Source: Hofstenia miamia (taxonomy: Eukaryota; Xenacoelomorpha; Acoela; Hofsteniidae). Taken from it: DNA of 64,000 bases. Position numbers and translations under genes: made by a program. The stretch covers positions 1,472,712-1,536,711 of the forward strand of contig CABFPE010000030.1 of the NCBI GenBank assembly GCA_900660155.1, read 5' to 3'. The stretch's first letter is position 1. Each line of letters begins with the position of its first letter. This document shows, piece after piece, positions 23,217 to 33,223 of the stretch. The notes under the pieces are model-generated. The model was not told the DNA's origin. It was given only the letters and a program-made list of their open reading frames with translations, and did no database searches.

Positions 23217-23440
23217 GGGCCCCAGTGGCCAAGGGGTAGAACCCTAAACTGGGACCGCGAAGACCCGGATTAAAGCCCTGCCCCAACCCTTTCCTAATAT
23301 GAAAGTGACAAAGAAAGAAAAGGCCCTCAGTCCCCGGCCGGCCTTAAATGGTCAGAGGGTGCGAAGAATCTCCGGTCAGGCGGACTTCACAATCGAGAGT
23401 CCATGGTAGAGCAGTGAGTCACCTATGGTACATGGGTGAC
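23217..23440 (+). mobile_element. tRNA-derived SINE (head and body)
   Basis: A box A-like sequence TGGCCAAGGGG (23226-23236) and a box B-like sequence GGATTAAAGCC (23267-23277) are separated by 30 bp, the spacing of the internal RNA polymerase III promoter of tRNA genes. The stretch begins GGGCCCCAGTGGCC directly after an (AAT)n tail. A body follows (AAAGGCCCTCAGTCCCCGG and on), then the sequence passes into a LINE fragment at about 23441, which could supply the 3' end used for mobilisation or be a separate insertion. Box B departs from GGTTCRANNCC at several bases, so this copy is aged. It is not a tRNA gene: no full cloverleaf can be drawn. Confidence 0.6.
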
Positions 23441-24245
23441 CTAAAGATGTATGTTAGTTCAAGGAAGATGTTGATGAAGGAAGTGGGGACATTGGAGAAG
23501 GTAAGCTGAGATTCTGGGTTGGAATTTGGATTAGGAAAGTGTGCAACAGTGACAATGACCAGAGGCAAGTGCGTAGATGGGGATGGTTTGAGGACGAGCA
23601 GTGGGGATAAGATTAAGGAAGTCAAGGAGGGGAGGACAGAACAGATCATGAGGAAATGAAGATGAGGCTAAGGAAAGAATACAAGAGGAGAATAAGGAAG
23701 GTACTACAGAAGTCAGCATTGAATGGGCAGAACAGTATAAAAGCAATTACTACAGGGGCGATGCCAGTGTTGAGATATTCGGCAGGAATAGTTAGATGGA
23801 ACAAGAATGAAATTAGGGAGCTAGACAGGGAGACAAGGAATTTACTAGCAGCACAGATGGCTTTCAACTTAAATTGAGATGTTGGTAGGTTGGGAACAGT
23901 GATAGACATAGCAGTACCAAAGGACAGGAATGTAGAAAGTAAGGAGAAAGAGAAGATAGGCAAGTACAAGGAGTTGGCAGAGGAAATAGCAGGGCTGTGA
24001 AAGTTAAATGTTGAAGTAGTCCTGGTAGTTGTAGGCGCACTAGGAGCAGTGAGTAAGAAGCATAAGAGATACTTGGAGGAGTTGGGAGTGGCCAAGTGGG
24101 GAGGAGTGGTAGCACAGAAGGCAGCATTGTTAGGTACAGCTAGAGTCCTGAGGAAAGCTCTCAGACATTCCTAGGGAACTGGTGAGTTCCCCGAACTGAG
24201 AGGAATACCAGCATGAAGCTGTGAGAAGTAGGAATAATAATAATG
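23441..24245 (+). mobile_element. Internally deleted LINE, RT thumb joined to C-terminal endonuclease-like part
   Basis: The plus strand reads LEFGLGKCATVTMTRGK (RT region after the active site, about 23520) and then, in a second frame, MKMRLRKEYKRRIRKVL, SALNGQNSIKAI and LRYSAGIVRW (23656-23870). About 25 bp later it jumps to RLGTVIDIAVPKDRN (about 23888), KIGKYKELAEEIAGL, VEVVLVVVGALG and ALLGTARVLRKAL, ending in AATAATAATAATG. The usual zinc-knuckle segment between the RT and the last part is missing, so this is a deletion derivative. The copy at 33224-33660 shows that RRPDIVVVDKEKRLG normally precedes IDIAVPKD, a PD-(D/E)xK-like pattern suggesting a restriction-like endonuclease. Confidence 0.75.
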
Positions 24246-24246
24246 N

Positions 24247-24948
24247 CAACAGTGACAATGACCAGAGGCAAGTGCGTAGATGGGGATGGTTTGAGGACGA
24301 GCAGTGGGGATAAGATTAAGGAAGTCAAGGAGGGGAGGACAGAACAGATCATGAGGAAATGAAGATGAGGCTAAGGAAAGAATACAAGAGGAGAATAAGG
24401 AAGGTACTACAGAAGTCAGCATTGAATGGGCAGAACAGTATAAAAGCAATTACTACAGGGGCGATGCCAGTGTTGAGATATTCGGCAGGAATAGTTAGAT
24501 GGAACAAGAATGAAATTAGGGAGCTAGACAGGGAGACAAGGAATTTACTAGCAGCACAGATGGCTTTCAACTTAAATTGAGATGTTGGTAGGTTGGGAAC
24601 AGTGATAGACATAGCAGTACCAAAGGACAGGAATGTAGAAAGTAAGGAGAAAGAGAAGATAGGCAAGTACAAGGAGTTGGCAGAGGAAATAGCAGGGCTG
24701 TGAAAGTTAAATGTTGAAGTAGTCCTGGTAGTTGTAGGCGCACTAGGAGCAGTGAGTAAGAAGCATAAGAGATACTTGGAGGAGTTGGGAGTGGCCAAGT
24801 GGGGAGGAGTGGTAGCACAGAAGGCAGCATTGTTAGGTACAGCTAGAGTCCTGAGGAAAGCTCTCAGACATTCCTAGGGAACTGGTGAGTTCCCCGAACT
24901 GAGAGGAATACCAGCATGAAGCTGTGAGAAGTAGGAATAATAATAATG
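24247..24948 (+). repeat. Exact copy of 23544-24245 after a single-N join (probable assembly duplicate)
   Basis: Starting at CAACAGTGACAATGACCAGA immediately after the N at 24246, 702 bases repeat 23544-24245 with no difference I could find, then run on into unique sequence. A true tandem duplication beginning exactly at an undetermined base is unlikely. This is best read as two overlapping contigs placed end to end, so the LINE copy here should not be counted as a second locus. Confidence 0.85.
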
Positions 24949-25103
24949 AGTCAAAGCAAATTTATTTCTTAAATGTATTCAAAGTCTATAAACTAACACA
25001 TGACAAAAATATTTACAAAACTATTTAAATATGCAATATTAATTAAAGGGCTGTTTTAAAAGTAATTATACCATGTGTTGAGTTTATTATCTATGCCCAA
25101 TAA
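24949..25103. other. Unique flank of the LINE copy
   Basis: AT-rich sequence directly after the AAT tail of the LINE, starting AGTCAAAGCAAATTTATTTC. It is repeated exactly at 25529-25683, again next to a single-N join. Confidence 0.6.
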
Positions 25104-25104
25104 N

Positions 25105-25683
25105 TAGACAGGGAGACAAGGAATTTACTAGCAGCACAGATGGCTTTCAACTTAAATTGAGATGTTGGTAGGTTGGGAACAGTGATAGACATAGCAGTAC
25201 CAAAGGACAGGAATGTAGAAAGTAAGGAGAAAGAGAAGATAGGCAAGTACAAGGAGTTGGCAGAGGAAATAGCAGGGCTGTGAAAGTTAAATGTTGAAGT
25301 AGTCCTGGTAGTTGTAGGCGCACTAGGAGCAGTGAGTAAGAAGCATAAGAGATACTTGGAGGAGTTGGGAGTGGCCAAGTGGGGAGGAGTGGTAGCACAG
25401 AAGGCAGCATTGTTAGGTACAGCTAGAGTCCTGAGGAAAGCTCTCAGACATTCCTAGGGAACTGGTGAGTTCCCCGAACTGAGAGGAATACCAGCATGAA
25501 GCTGTGAGAAGTAGGAATAATAATAATGAGTCAAAGCAAATTTATTTCTTAAATGTATTCAAAGTCTATAAACTAACACATGACAAAAATATTTACAAAA
25601 CTATTTAAATATGCAATATTAATTAAAGGGCTGTTTTAAAAGTAATTATACCATGTGTTGAGTTTATTATCTATGCCCAATAA
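25105..25683 (+). repeat. Exact copy of 24525-25103 after a single-N join (probable assembly duplicate)
   Basis: The 579 bases after the N at 25104, from TAGACAGGGAGACAAGGAAT on, repeat 24525-25103 without visible difference, including the unique flank, and then continue. With the previous block this means about 1.3 kb of this window is probably artificial. The real locus holds one LINE copy running from 23441 into the flank that continues at 25684. Confidence 0.85.
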
Positions 25684-26088
25684 TGTTTGCCTATTTAATA
25701 AAAATTGTTTTCTTCAAGTGTTTATAGTTTTTCCCACATTTTATATCAATATGTTAATCATTCCATAAGATTGAACATTTAAATGAAAATGAATCTTGTC
25801 GACTATTGATGCTAAAAAGTGTTTTACTTCTTTTATTAATTTTGATGTAATTATTAAGAAAACATAATGAACTTAATTCATGAATAAATTGATACTGAAT
25901 GAAGTAACTCAGGGCCAAAATATCATATTATGATCTTAATTGCGTTATGGATTCATGTTTTTCAATATAATTAAGTGTTCTAAATCCCCAGTTGAACATC
26001 TTTGCTAATGATGAACGTTTTTGCGTTTTGTGAGATTTTGAAAAAGATTTGTAGTTGCATACTCTGAAAAAATATGGTCGATTTTAAC

Positions 26089-26361
26089 TCACTGTTTGCG
26101 ATTGCTTAAGAAACTCATAATAAAATTTATTGCATTTAAACTGAAACCTTGTCGCCTTAACTTTTGTTTTAAAATATCGAAATTCATTGAGTTGAATGCT
26201 TTACTTAAATCAAGTAAAACTGCAGCTATGAACAAATTTTGATTTAAATTTAATTTAATTTTTTCTGTGATTGATAAAATCGCATCAGATGTACTGAACT
26301 TAGGTCGAAATCCAAACTGATTACTTGATACAATTTTATTGTCATTAATAAACTTGTACAT
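26089..26361 (-). pseudogene. LINE reverse transcriptase fragment (fingers to motif A)
   Basis: This 90-codon frame reads SSNQFGFRPKFSTSDAI, then LNQNLFIAAVLLDLSKAFNS, then SFLSNRKQ. These are the conserved QFGFRxxxST, motif A (LLDLSKAF, first catalytic Asp) and SFLxxRxQ positions of CR1/Jockey reverse transcriptases. The SMN after the Asp departs from the usual DTVDH. Motif B and the YADD box do not follow, so this part of the palm is gone. Confidence 0.8.
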
Positions 26362-27280
26362 TTGTCATTTGTGCAGGTAGAAGTTTTTCAAATATTTTTT
26401 AAAAAGGGTGTGTTATGCTAATCGATCGATAGCTCATGGGATCTAGTGGTTCTCCTTTTTTATATAACGGTGAAATATCAAATTGCTTTAAAAGCACAGG
26501 AAAGTCATTATTTATAATTTGATTAAATGATACAAGTAGGTATTCACTAAAAATATAAAAATGTTTTTTAATTATCCAATATGGTATTTTGCTGGGCCCA
26601 CAAAATTTATTAGTATCTAGTTTATTTACTGCATTTCTAAGATCATGATAGGAAATTAAGTTGACATGAAACTGTTCCCTTCAGATATCAGCTAATCATT
26701 TATCTTAGTTTCTTACCTAGATTTGCGGGTCTTTTTATTATTTGCTTAGCGTGCTCATAATTGGTCCAATTAAGATTGATGGGATCCGATTTCGCAAGTT
26801 CAAAGAATTTATTTTTCTTAATTATCTGTTCTTTAATCAAGTCGGAATCACGGGGTTGGTTAATCATTGGTCTTAATTTAGTGCTAATTAATTTGGTTCA
26901 CAGCGGCGCTACTTGGTTTAAGGCTTTCATGATTTCACGCGTGATAAATTTCTACATACTATCGGCATCATTAAAAGTGTAGATTAGATCAAAGCATATG
27001 TTCTTCAAAAGGTCTATAACTTTTGATCATTAACGTTGTTAAAGTCCCTAGAATAAACAACTTTCCTAGTTTTTGTTCCAAACTTATGGTTACTAACATA
27101 AACGCAAAGATTGTGATCACTAAATGATTCAAATATACATGTATATGTTTTGTATATATTACAACTATCGGATAAAAAATAGTCAATTAAATTAAAAAAT
27201 CACAAATATGATCAATTCGCTTGGATTCAATCGAATTTAAGTAATTGGAGTTAAAATCTCTTAAGATATTATTATTATTA

Positions 27281-27512
27281 TTATATTAACAAATTTATTC
27301 TCAAGAATGGCATATTCAATTTCTTCAATTGAGAGAAAAAAATTTTATTTGGATTATAGCAAATGTTTATGAGCTCGTTGTTGTAGGAATTTGATAAAGA
27401 TTCTAATTCAATCCACAATGTTTCGAATATTTCATGATTCAATTCTAAATCTTCTCTCCGTTTTGATTTTAAAAATTTGGGAATTAGTATCATTAAACCG
27501 CCACCCCATTCA
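27281..27512 (-). pseudogene. LINE APE-endonuclease fragment
   Basis: The frame reads WGGGLMILIPKFLKSK, then FETLWIELE and NELINICYNPNK. This matches the central APE endonuclease region (GGGVxIxV ... E-x-LWxEI ... CYNPP) of CR1/Jockey LINEs and continues the endonuclease start at 28205-28310 beyond the inserted plus-strand element. Confidence 0.7.
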
Positions 27513-27544
27513 GATCTATTTTTAAAAAAATATCGTAGTATCTA

Positions 27545-28138
27545 GAAATAGGATTATATAATGTTTTCAGACTATCAGAATCGTACTATTCGCGAGCTTA
27601 TTCCAGATAGAATTCCCATAGTGTCTAGCATACGTGTTCTTGGCATCACGATTGACTCTTCTTTATCATGGAAATCTCATTTGGATGTTTCTGTTAAACG
27701 TGCAGCTTCTCGTTTCACTATACTTAGACAGCTTAAATTTGTATGTTCTGAACAGGATTTACGGTCAATCTTCCAATGTTGCATTGTATCCTTATTTGAT
27801 TATTGTTGCCCTCTTTTTGGGTCACTGCCCATTACCCTTGATGTTCAAATCCAACGGGTTCTCAATAGAGGCGAACGAATTATTACCAGTGGCAGAATAA
27901 ATGCATCTCCTATAATACATAGCGAACGACGAATTGAATTATCACGCAAACTTTTCAAGCAAGCAGCTGTGTCAGGACATCCTCTACATGAACTTATGCC
28001 TCCTATTCAACATCGCTCGGGACGTCTGGTAGAATTTCGATGTCGTCTCTCTCTTAGACAGAGACAATTCTTTCCATTTATGACTCGAATTTTAAACTCT
28101 TGTCGATAACATTGTATTTTCTTTTAAATTAAACGTCT

Positions 28139-28192
<54 letters not shown>
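27545..28192 (+). mobile_element. CR1-like LINE 3' fragment with (CTA)n tail, inserted in another LINE
   Basis: The 182-codon frame 27561-28109 is the RT thumb and C-terminal region: IRVLGITIDSSLSWKSHLD, then FTILRQLKF, then IVSLFDYCCPLFGSLP. A short 3' UTR and a (CTA)n microsatellite (about 28139-28192) follow, the usual tandem-repeat tail of this group. It is 5'-truncated and sits in the opposite strand inside the endonuclease region of the minus-strand LINE. The frame is open throughout, so this insertion is younger than its host element. Confidence 0.8.
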
Positions 28193-28194
<2 letters not shown>

Positions 28195-28649
28195 ACCAGT
28201 TTCAGTAAAAACAAATATTGCATTATTTCCGATTTTATATACCATTTGCATAAAATCATTGCGATTTGCACTAAGACGTCTAGCATTCATATAAATGATT
28301 TGAATTTGTTGAGAACATCATTAATTCTATTTTCCGAAATTGTTCGCCCTAGGTTACTTCCAATGTCTCCAGAAATAATTAAAAGGATTTTAAATGATTA
28401 CTTAGTAAACAATAGAATTTGATTGCATAATAATTTGAATACACTTTTGAAATTTTCGTGGAGTTAAATTTGAATTTTTTTAGGGATTCATGTATGGTTA
28501 TATCAAACTGCCCTTTAATGAATATAGTAACAATAATTATAGTATACAAAAAACTGCACCTGAATAAGCTACTAGATCTATAACGAAAATGACTTGTGCG
28601 AAAATGTGATGAGATGAAGAAACTAAGCATTGCAGTGATGTAGAAGATT

Positions 28650-29640
28650 TGATATGACTGATTGTGTGATGTGTTGCAAGTTTTTAGTTAGGAATGACAT
28701 ACCTTTTGAAGCTACTGAAGCATAAGAATGAGGTGAGTCAATAGAAGAAGAACGCTTAGAAGTGGGAATGAAATATGACTTGAGACTAGAGATCAGTGTA
28801 GAAAGACATTTTCAAGATAAGTGAATGCCATCCTTTGCGAAGAGTTCAACATCTATTGTGCAGTGATTGATCAGAAATTGTGAAAAAACGTCAATTATAT
28901 GAATATTTGGATCTTATGATTTTGTTACATTCTTGAATGGAGTGGTTCTTCTTTAGGAAATAGGTATGAAGAGACTGGTGTAATTTTGGCAAAATGAATA
29001 TGACGAGGTGAGAACTTTTGACGAACTGAGGTGATAAGTTGATGTAGAGAATGCTGAAACTGCCAAGGATTGTTCAAGAAATTAATGAGGCCTGTGTTAA
29101 TGACGACGTGTTTAAGGCATTGTGGTGTGTAAATTTTTACTTTTTCGTTGAGCTCTTGAGTGCTGTATCCTGGATAGCTGTGAAATGTTGTGGTTTGATT
29201 GAAAGGAGATTATGTGATCTAGCATATTTGAGAATCGCCCTACAAAGAATGAGTGTTGTAGAATTTGTTTGATGCGTTTGATGTGTGTAGTCTGTTTTTC
29301 TGATGATGTGTTGGAAGTGGTGGATGTTGATGCGGATAATGGCTGCACTTCGGAATCTTTAGATTTTATTGCAGGTGACAAAGGAGAGATTTCTGTTTCA
29401 ATTGAAGATTTTGATCCTGCTGAAGATATGAGACATATGAGTGGATTCTGTTTCAGTAGAGATGTCTTTAAGATCTTGAACGCACTGATGGAAATGAAAT
29501 AGAAGAGCTTCAGAAGAATTACTTCGATCGAGTCAGCAAAACATTTGATGTAGCAGCGTCTTTTTTTATTCTCAATGAAAGCAGATGCTGCGTCCTGTGT
29601 TGTAGCACCAGCGAATACTTCATTAATTCGCAGAGAGAAT
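28650..29640 (-). pseudogene. Esterase-type LINE ORF1, second copy
   Basis: The minus-strand frames include a Ser/Lys-rich N-terminal part (for example KSKDSEVQPLSASTSTTSN at about 29320-29370), HSFFVGRFSNMLDH, which may be the remnant of the GDS serine block, KFSPRHIHFAKITPVSSYLF and LFAKDGIHLS. Order and motifs agree with the ORF1 piece at 2893-3462. Several shifts separate the parts. Confidence 0.6.
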
Positions 29641-29831
29641 GTGAAACCCGACTTTTCTCAATGACGTCCATAATAATAATTAATGAATGGATTTATTTAG
29701 CCACTGAAGGCAAACACAACAAAAATATTAAAACGAGTCAAGTTTTATGGCAGTAACAGTCACAGAAGATAAAGTAGGAGCAGATTGAAGAAGGGTGAAG
29801 TTGGAGAAGGGCTCAGTAAAGAGGAAAGACA

Positions 29832-30167
29832 TTAAAACTTTCTTGAAGCTTGGCGGTGGGAAAAGGAAATCAATGGCGGTTGGTTGAGAGTCAAGATGTA
29901 ATTAGCAGCAATACAAGCATGATTGAAAAACGAGTGAAGGGTGTGATGTTTCTTGGGACAATGAAGGAGGAAAGTGACAACATCATCAGAATGAGTGGTG
30001 CGAAAATGTGAGAACTTAATGAAATCAAAAGAATCAGGGTCCAATTTTCGAGTAAGCAAGCGATTGAACAGCAGGAGAGTGGAGAATTTGAGAAGAGCAT
30101 CTGTGTATGGCATGGGAGAGATCCATTTGAAAGCATGCTTCTGGAAAAGTTTCATAGAGTGAAACAA
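29832..30167 (-). pseudogene. LINE reverse transcriptase C-terminal fragment
   Basis: This 111-codon frame contains MKLFQKHAFKWISPMPYTDA, LLLFNRLLTRKLD, HFRTTHSDDVVTFLLHCPKK and HTLHSFFNHACIAANYI. It corresponds to the last region of Jockey/CR1-type reverse transcriptases, where an R-x-H-rich stretch precedes the final SFFxRAxxLWN motif. No host gene function. Confidence 0.65.
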
Positions 30168-31158
30168 GGAACGGGAATGCTACCAACAGGGAGAAGCATA
30201 GAGAAGAATGGCGTGAGGAATGGACTTAAACAAAGAGAGTTTCACAGCAGCTGTGGAATTAAAGGCAACATTGCGGTAGAGGGCAAAAGTGAGGAAATAG
30301 ATTTGCGGAGGCTCAAGGACACATGACCAGACCAATTTAAAGATGAGTATTATGAGGAGAAAAGTTCATAGGGAGAGGCAAATCAGAAGGGGGAGATACA
30401 GAAAAAGAAATTCCACATGTCTTGGTTGGGCTAAAATCAAGATTGTTAATGGAACAGCAAGTTGTCAAAGCTCAAGATCAGAGGTAATATTGGAGGCAAA
30501 AGAACTATCAAAGTTGAAAATCGCAGTGTCATCAACATACAGTAGACAGGATGAGTTGAGGACAGATTGAAGGAGCTCACTGATAGCAACAAGGAAGAAG
30601 AGAACAGCAAACACAGAAACTTGAGGAGCTCAAAGATGATTGACAGCTGAGAAAGAATAGCTATTAGACAATAAGAAGTAACTTGAGAGGATGGAAGCTG
30701 ATTGGATTTTAACAGTGGAAAGATCCAAGATGTTTTTCAGCAAGGCGGTAAATGCTTAGAGGAGCAAATGTAGGAGAAGAGATACTTTAAATGGATGGAA
30801 AGTTGAGGAGGTTTTGTGAATTACAAAGGATGGGACGCTTTCAGGATAGCAAGAACCATACAACTTGCAGAACTTAAGCATAATTGAAATATCCTGGGCA
30901 TTGAAGACCATGTCACATAGGTGAATCAGTGGGGAGGTGGCAGGTGGACCATGGCGGAGAGAGAGAGGGATCAGAGGATCAGAGGAATTCCAAGTGAGCA
31001 CAAAGAAGGTTCCATTTCAACTCGGCAAAGAGATACAAAGTCACTCCTAGAACGTGCATATTGATGAGCAGATGGAAATTGACAGACAGGTTGAAACGAG
31101 CAAATTAGTGATCAGACAGTTTAACTGGAACAGAGACCACAGAGGTGTCAAAATGTGA

Positions 31159-31386
31159 TCAGGCTGAGAGTTCCAAAACTAAGTCAAGGAGGGAGGAGCA
31201 GGAAGTAGGTGAAAATGCAAGTTCTTCAAGAGAGTAGGAATCAAAAAGATCCAGAACGTCATAGGCGTCATTAGATCCAAGTGCATTCCAGCAAACATTA
31301 GGAAGGTTGAAGTCAGCACAGGTGAAGAGGAGTGGAAAAGCCATGTTGACGAGAGAGATTGATAAACTGATCATGAAAATACTCAA
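31159..31386 (-). pseudogene. LINE endonuclease fragment with DFNLP
   Basis: The frame reads PLLFTCADFNLPNVCWNALG, then DVLDLFDSYSLEELAFSPTS, then LLDLVL. This is the G-D-F-N ... PT ... LDLV arrangement of APE endonucleases in Jockey-like LINEs, with GDFN changed to ADFN. Confidence 0.75.
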
Positions 31387-32480
31387 GCATGGGTGACAAA
31401 TCAGCAGTTGAATACGAAAAGTACTGTTGGAAGTAATGTTGTAAGCACAGAAAAGAGAAACAGTGTGATCACTCAGAACAACAGCACAGCCACAGCAGAA
31501 ATCAAGGGGAAAAGACTCAAAGGCTAGGGGTGTATGTCAACTTTAGGGCGACGTGAGGCAATGAGAACACTCCCATGACGACCATTAGAGCAATTCATAT
31601 GGGAGAGAACAGAAGGATCAGTAATGAAAATGAAGTCAGCTGGAGACTGCAAGGACAAGTTGTAAAAAACTGAGATGACGGTTTAATGAGACAAGATTGT
31701 GAGTATTGGCGAGCAAAAAAGAGAAACCAGAAATTTGATTAGGAGTAAATTTCAAGCTGAATTGTGCAGATAGTCAATCAAGTCGAGAAGTATCATGACG
31801 GTGGGAACGAAGGCCAAAAGATTTGCGCTCCACATCAGAGAGGCGATAGTATCGGATCAAGGAGGCCATCTGACCGCGCTTCAGGATCCATGAGAACATG
31901 ATGAGACTCTTGATTACAGACAATGTGGAAAGAGGCGAGTGAATAATCCATACGGGTGGAATGGGAAGGACGTCATTAATTTGGAGAGAGGAGGAACAGA
32001 GGTGATCAGCAACATCAGAACAGAAACAGAGTTAGCAAAACGGCTAATGTAGATGTGAGTTTTATTAGGAGGACGAGGAAGAGAACTAATCGGGACAGCA
32101 GGCAGTTGACAGGAAGAACTAGTACCAAGGATGTGACAAGGGCGATGATTGTGGTGTGTAGGCAGTGGAACAGATTATTCAGGAGCAGAACGTGGGACAT
32201 GATGATTGGGACAATTAGGAATGATACATGAGGCGGAAGCACTGTTGGAGAACATATGAGATTGCATGGACGAGACATCGGAGGTAAGTTTAGCAAGTTA
32301 GTCTGCCAAGGATGACAAGACAACATTGGAAGGGCTGACTGGTGTGAACGGGAAAGGGAGGTGACAGCTTTGCGAAGCAGAGAGATAATGGTATCTTTCT
32401 TTAAAGCACCAACCACCACAGCAAATTGGGTATCAGATGAATTCTGAAAGTCTGAAAGAGATACATTAGCCGCAGGCATG

Positions 32481-33054
32481 AATAAAATCTAATAAAACTA
32501 TAATATGTATATATAAATGTATTAAAATGTAAAAAATGATAAATATATTATTAAATTAAATGCTTTATACTAAAATCCAAAAAATTAACACAGTCCACAA
32601 ACTACATAGATACATTATTTCTGTTTGATCCCCTATTAATTACAGCCATTGAAGCTAATGCTAATAATTTCTAAATGTCAGGAGTATTTGATTTGTGCTT
32701 ATGATGCCACTTATGAAATCATATTTATTAAATAACAAGCGTAAATTCCTTCAAACCAATATGAAAAAATTATTTACTTATTTTACTAAATATCAAACAA
32801 AACGTTCATACATTAAATCTTGCCTATGCGAGTCTATATTTATTTAAATATTTAAGTCTAAATTCAATTACAAATTTATATTTCAATGTCTAAATTCAAA
32901 AAATCGGGCCGATTTAGTTGGGTAGTTAAGACAGAACCATCCGACAAAGTCGAGCCGATTAAATCGTGTAGTTAATACAGGGATAAAGTTGGGGAGGCGT
33001 CTTAACTATACAATTTAATCGTGCTGATTAAAACGAGTAGTTAAGACAGGCCTT
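32481..33054. repeat. AT-rich spacer with degenerate triple repeat
   Basis: Within 32905-33055 three related units end in GTTGGGTAGTTAAGACAG, GTGTAGTTAATACAG and CGAGTAGTTAAGACAG, each preceded by a CCGATT- or CTGATT-like stretch. The remainder shows no coding region. Confidence 0.5.
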
Positions 33055-33212
33055 AATTCTCTCTCCACTCGCTTTGATGGTGTTGTAACGTTCTCTGTTC
33101 GCCGCCACAAGAAACATCGCACCCTTCACTCCTCTTTTTATCGTGTTGCCGTAAAGCAACTTTTTTATTTTTTGTCTTTGTCTTCAGCGGCTAATAAAGT
33201 CCTTTATTATTA
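33055..33212 (+). mobile_element. Jockey-like LINE 3' end with TTA tail
   Basis: The frame reads STRFDGVVTFSVRRHKKHRT, then LHSSFYRVAVKQLF, then a TTA-rich tail. It is the same RT C-terminus as in the LINE at 29690-32480 (compare TLHSFFNHA). It is a short 5'-truncated insertion. Confidence 0.65.
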
Positions 33213-33223
33213 CTATTATTATT

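Larger units (their letters stand above)
25684..29640 (-). mobile_element. 2A-family CR1-like LINE, second copy, split by another LINE
   Basis: Reading on the minus strand from 29640 down: an esterase-type ORF1 (block V-like LFAKDGIHLS at about 28820-28850), a decayed 2A region reading GDIGSNLGR at 28344-28370, the endonuclease start (YMNARRLSANRNDF and FVFTETG, 28205-28310), then an opposite-strand insertion (27545-28192). After it come the endonuclease continuation (SEWGGGLMILIPKFLK, 27440-27510), an RT finger region (WIIKKHFYIFSEY and YRSISITPF, 26410-26600), motif A (FIAAVLLDLSKAFNS, about 26190-26240) and a damaged thumb/3' part down to about 25690. The RT catalytic YxDD region is not seen, so the palm is partly deleted. 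Many stops and shifts are present. The same family as 2233-3470. Confidence 0.75.
29690..32480 (-). mobile_element. Jockey-like LINE, broken, endonuclease to 3' end
   Basis: On the minus strand from 32480 down: an open but unassigned 154-codon frame (32015-32479), an endonuclease start (LLANTHNLVSLNRHLSF, about 31700), ADFNLPNVCWNALGSND (GDFN-like, about 31300) and CSSLLDLVLELSA. The RT follows with LLYVDDTAIFNF (catalytic YVDD, about 30520-30550), KSIPHAILLYASPCW and a C-terminal FRTTHSDDVVTFLLHCPKKH (about 29930-30000), ending near an AAT-rich stretch at 29690. Five or more frame breaks. Base composition is less AT-rich than the surroundings. A 3'-end fragment of a related element is at 33055-33212 (plus). 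Confidence 0.8.

Noticed and set aside
23217-23286. Functional tRNA gene
   Set aside because: Box A and box B are present but no complete cloverleaf with a plausible anticodon stem forms, and a SINE body follows.
22160-24830. Leu/Ser/Pro-rich minus-strand frames of 87-155 codons, repeated several times
   Set aside because: They are the antisense of the LINE copies, whose plus strand gives recognisable RT and C-terminal sequence; the repetition follows the LINE copies and the assembly duplication.
24247-25683. Real tandem duplication of a LINE
   Set aside because: Each copy begins exactly after a lone N and is identical to the sequence before it, including unique flank; overlapping contig ends explain it better.
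28092-28286. Poly-Ser frame on the minus strand
   Set aside because: Translation of the (CTA)n tail of the inserted LINE.
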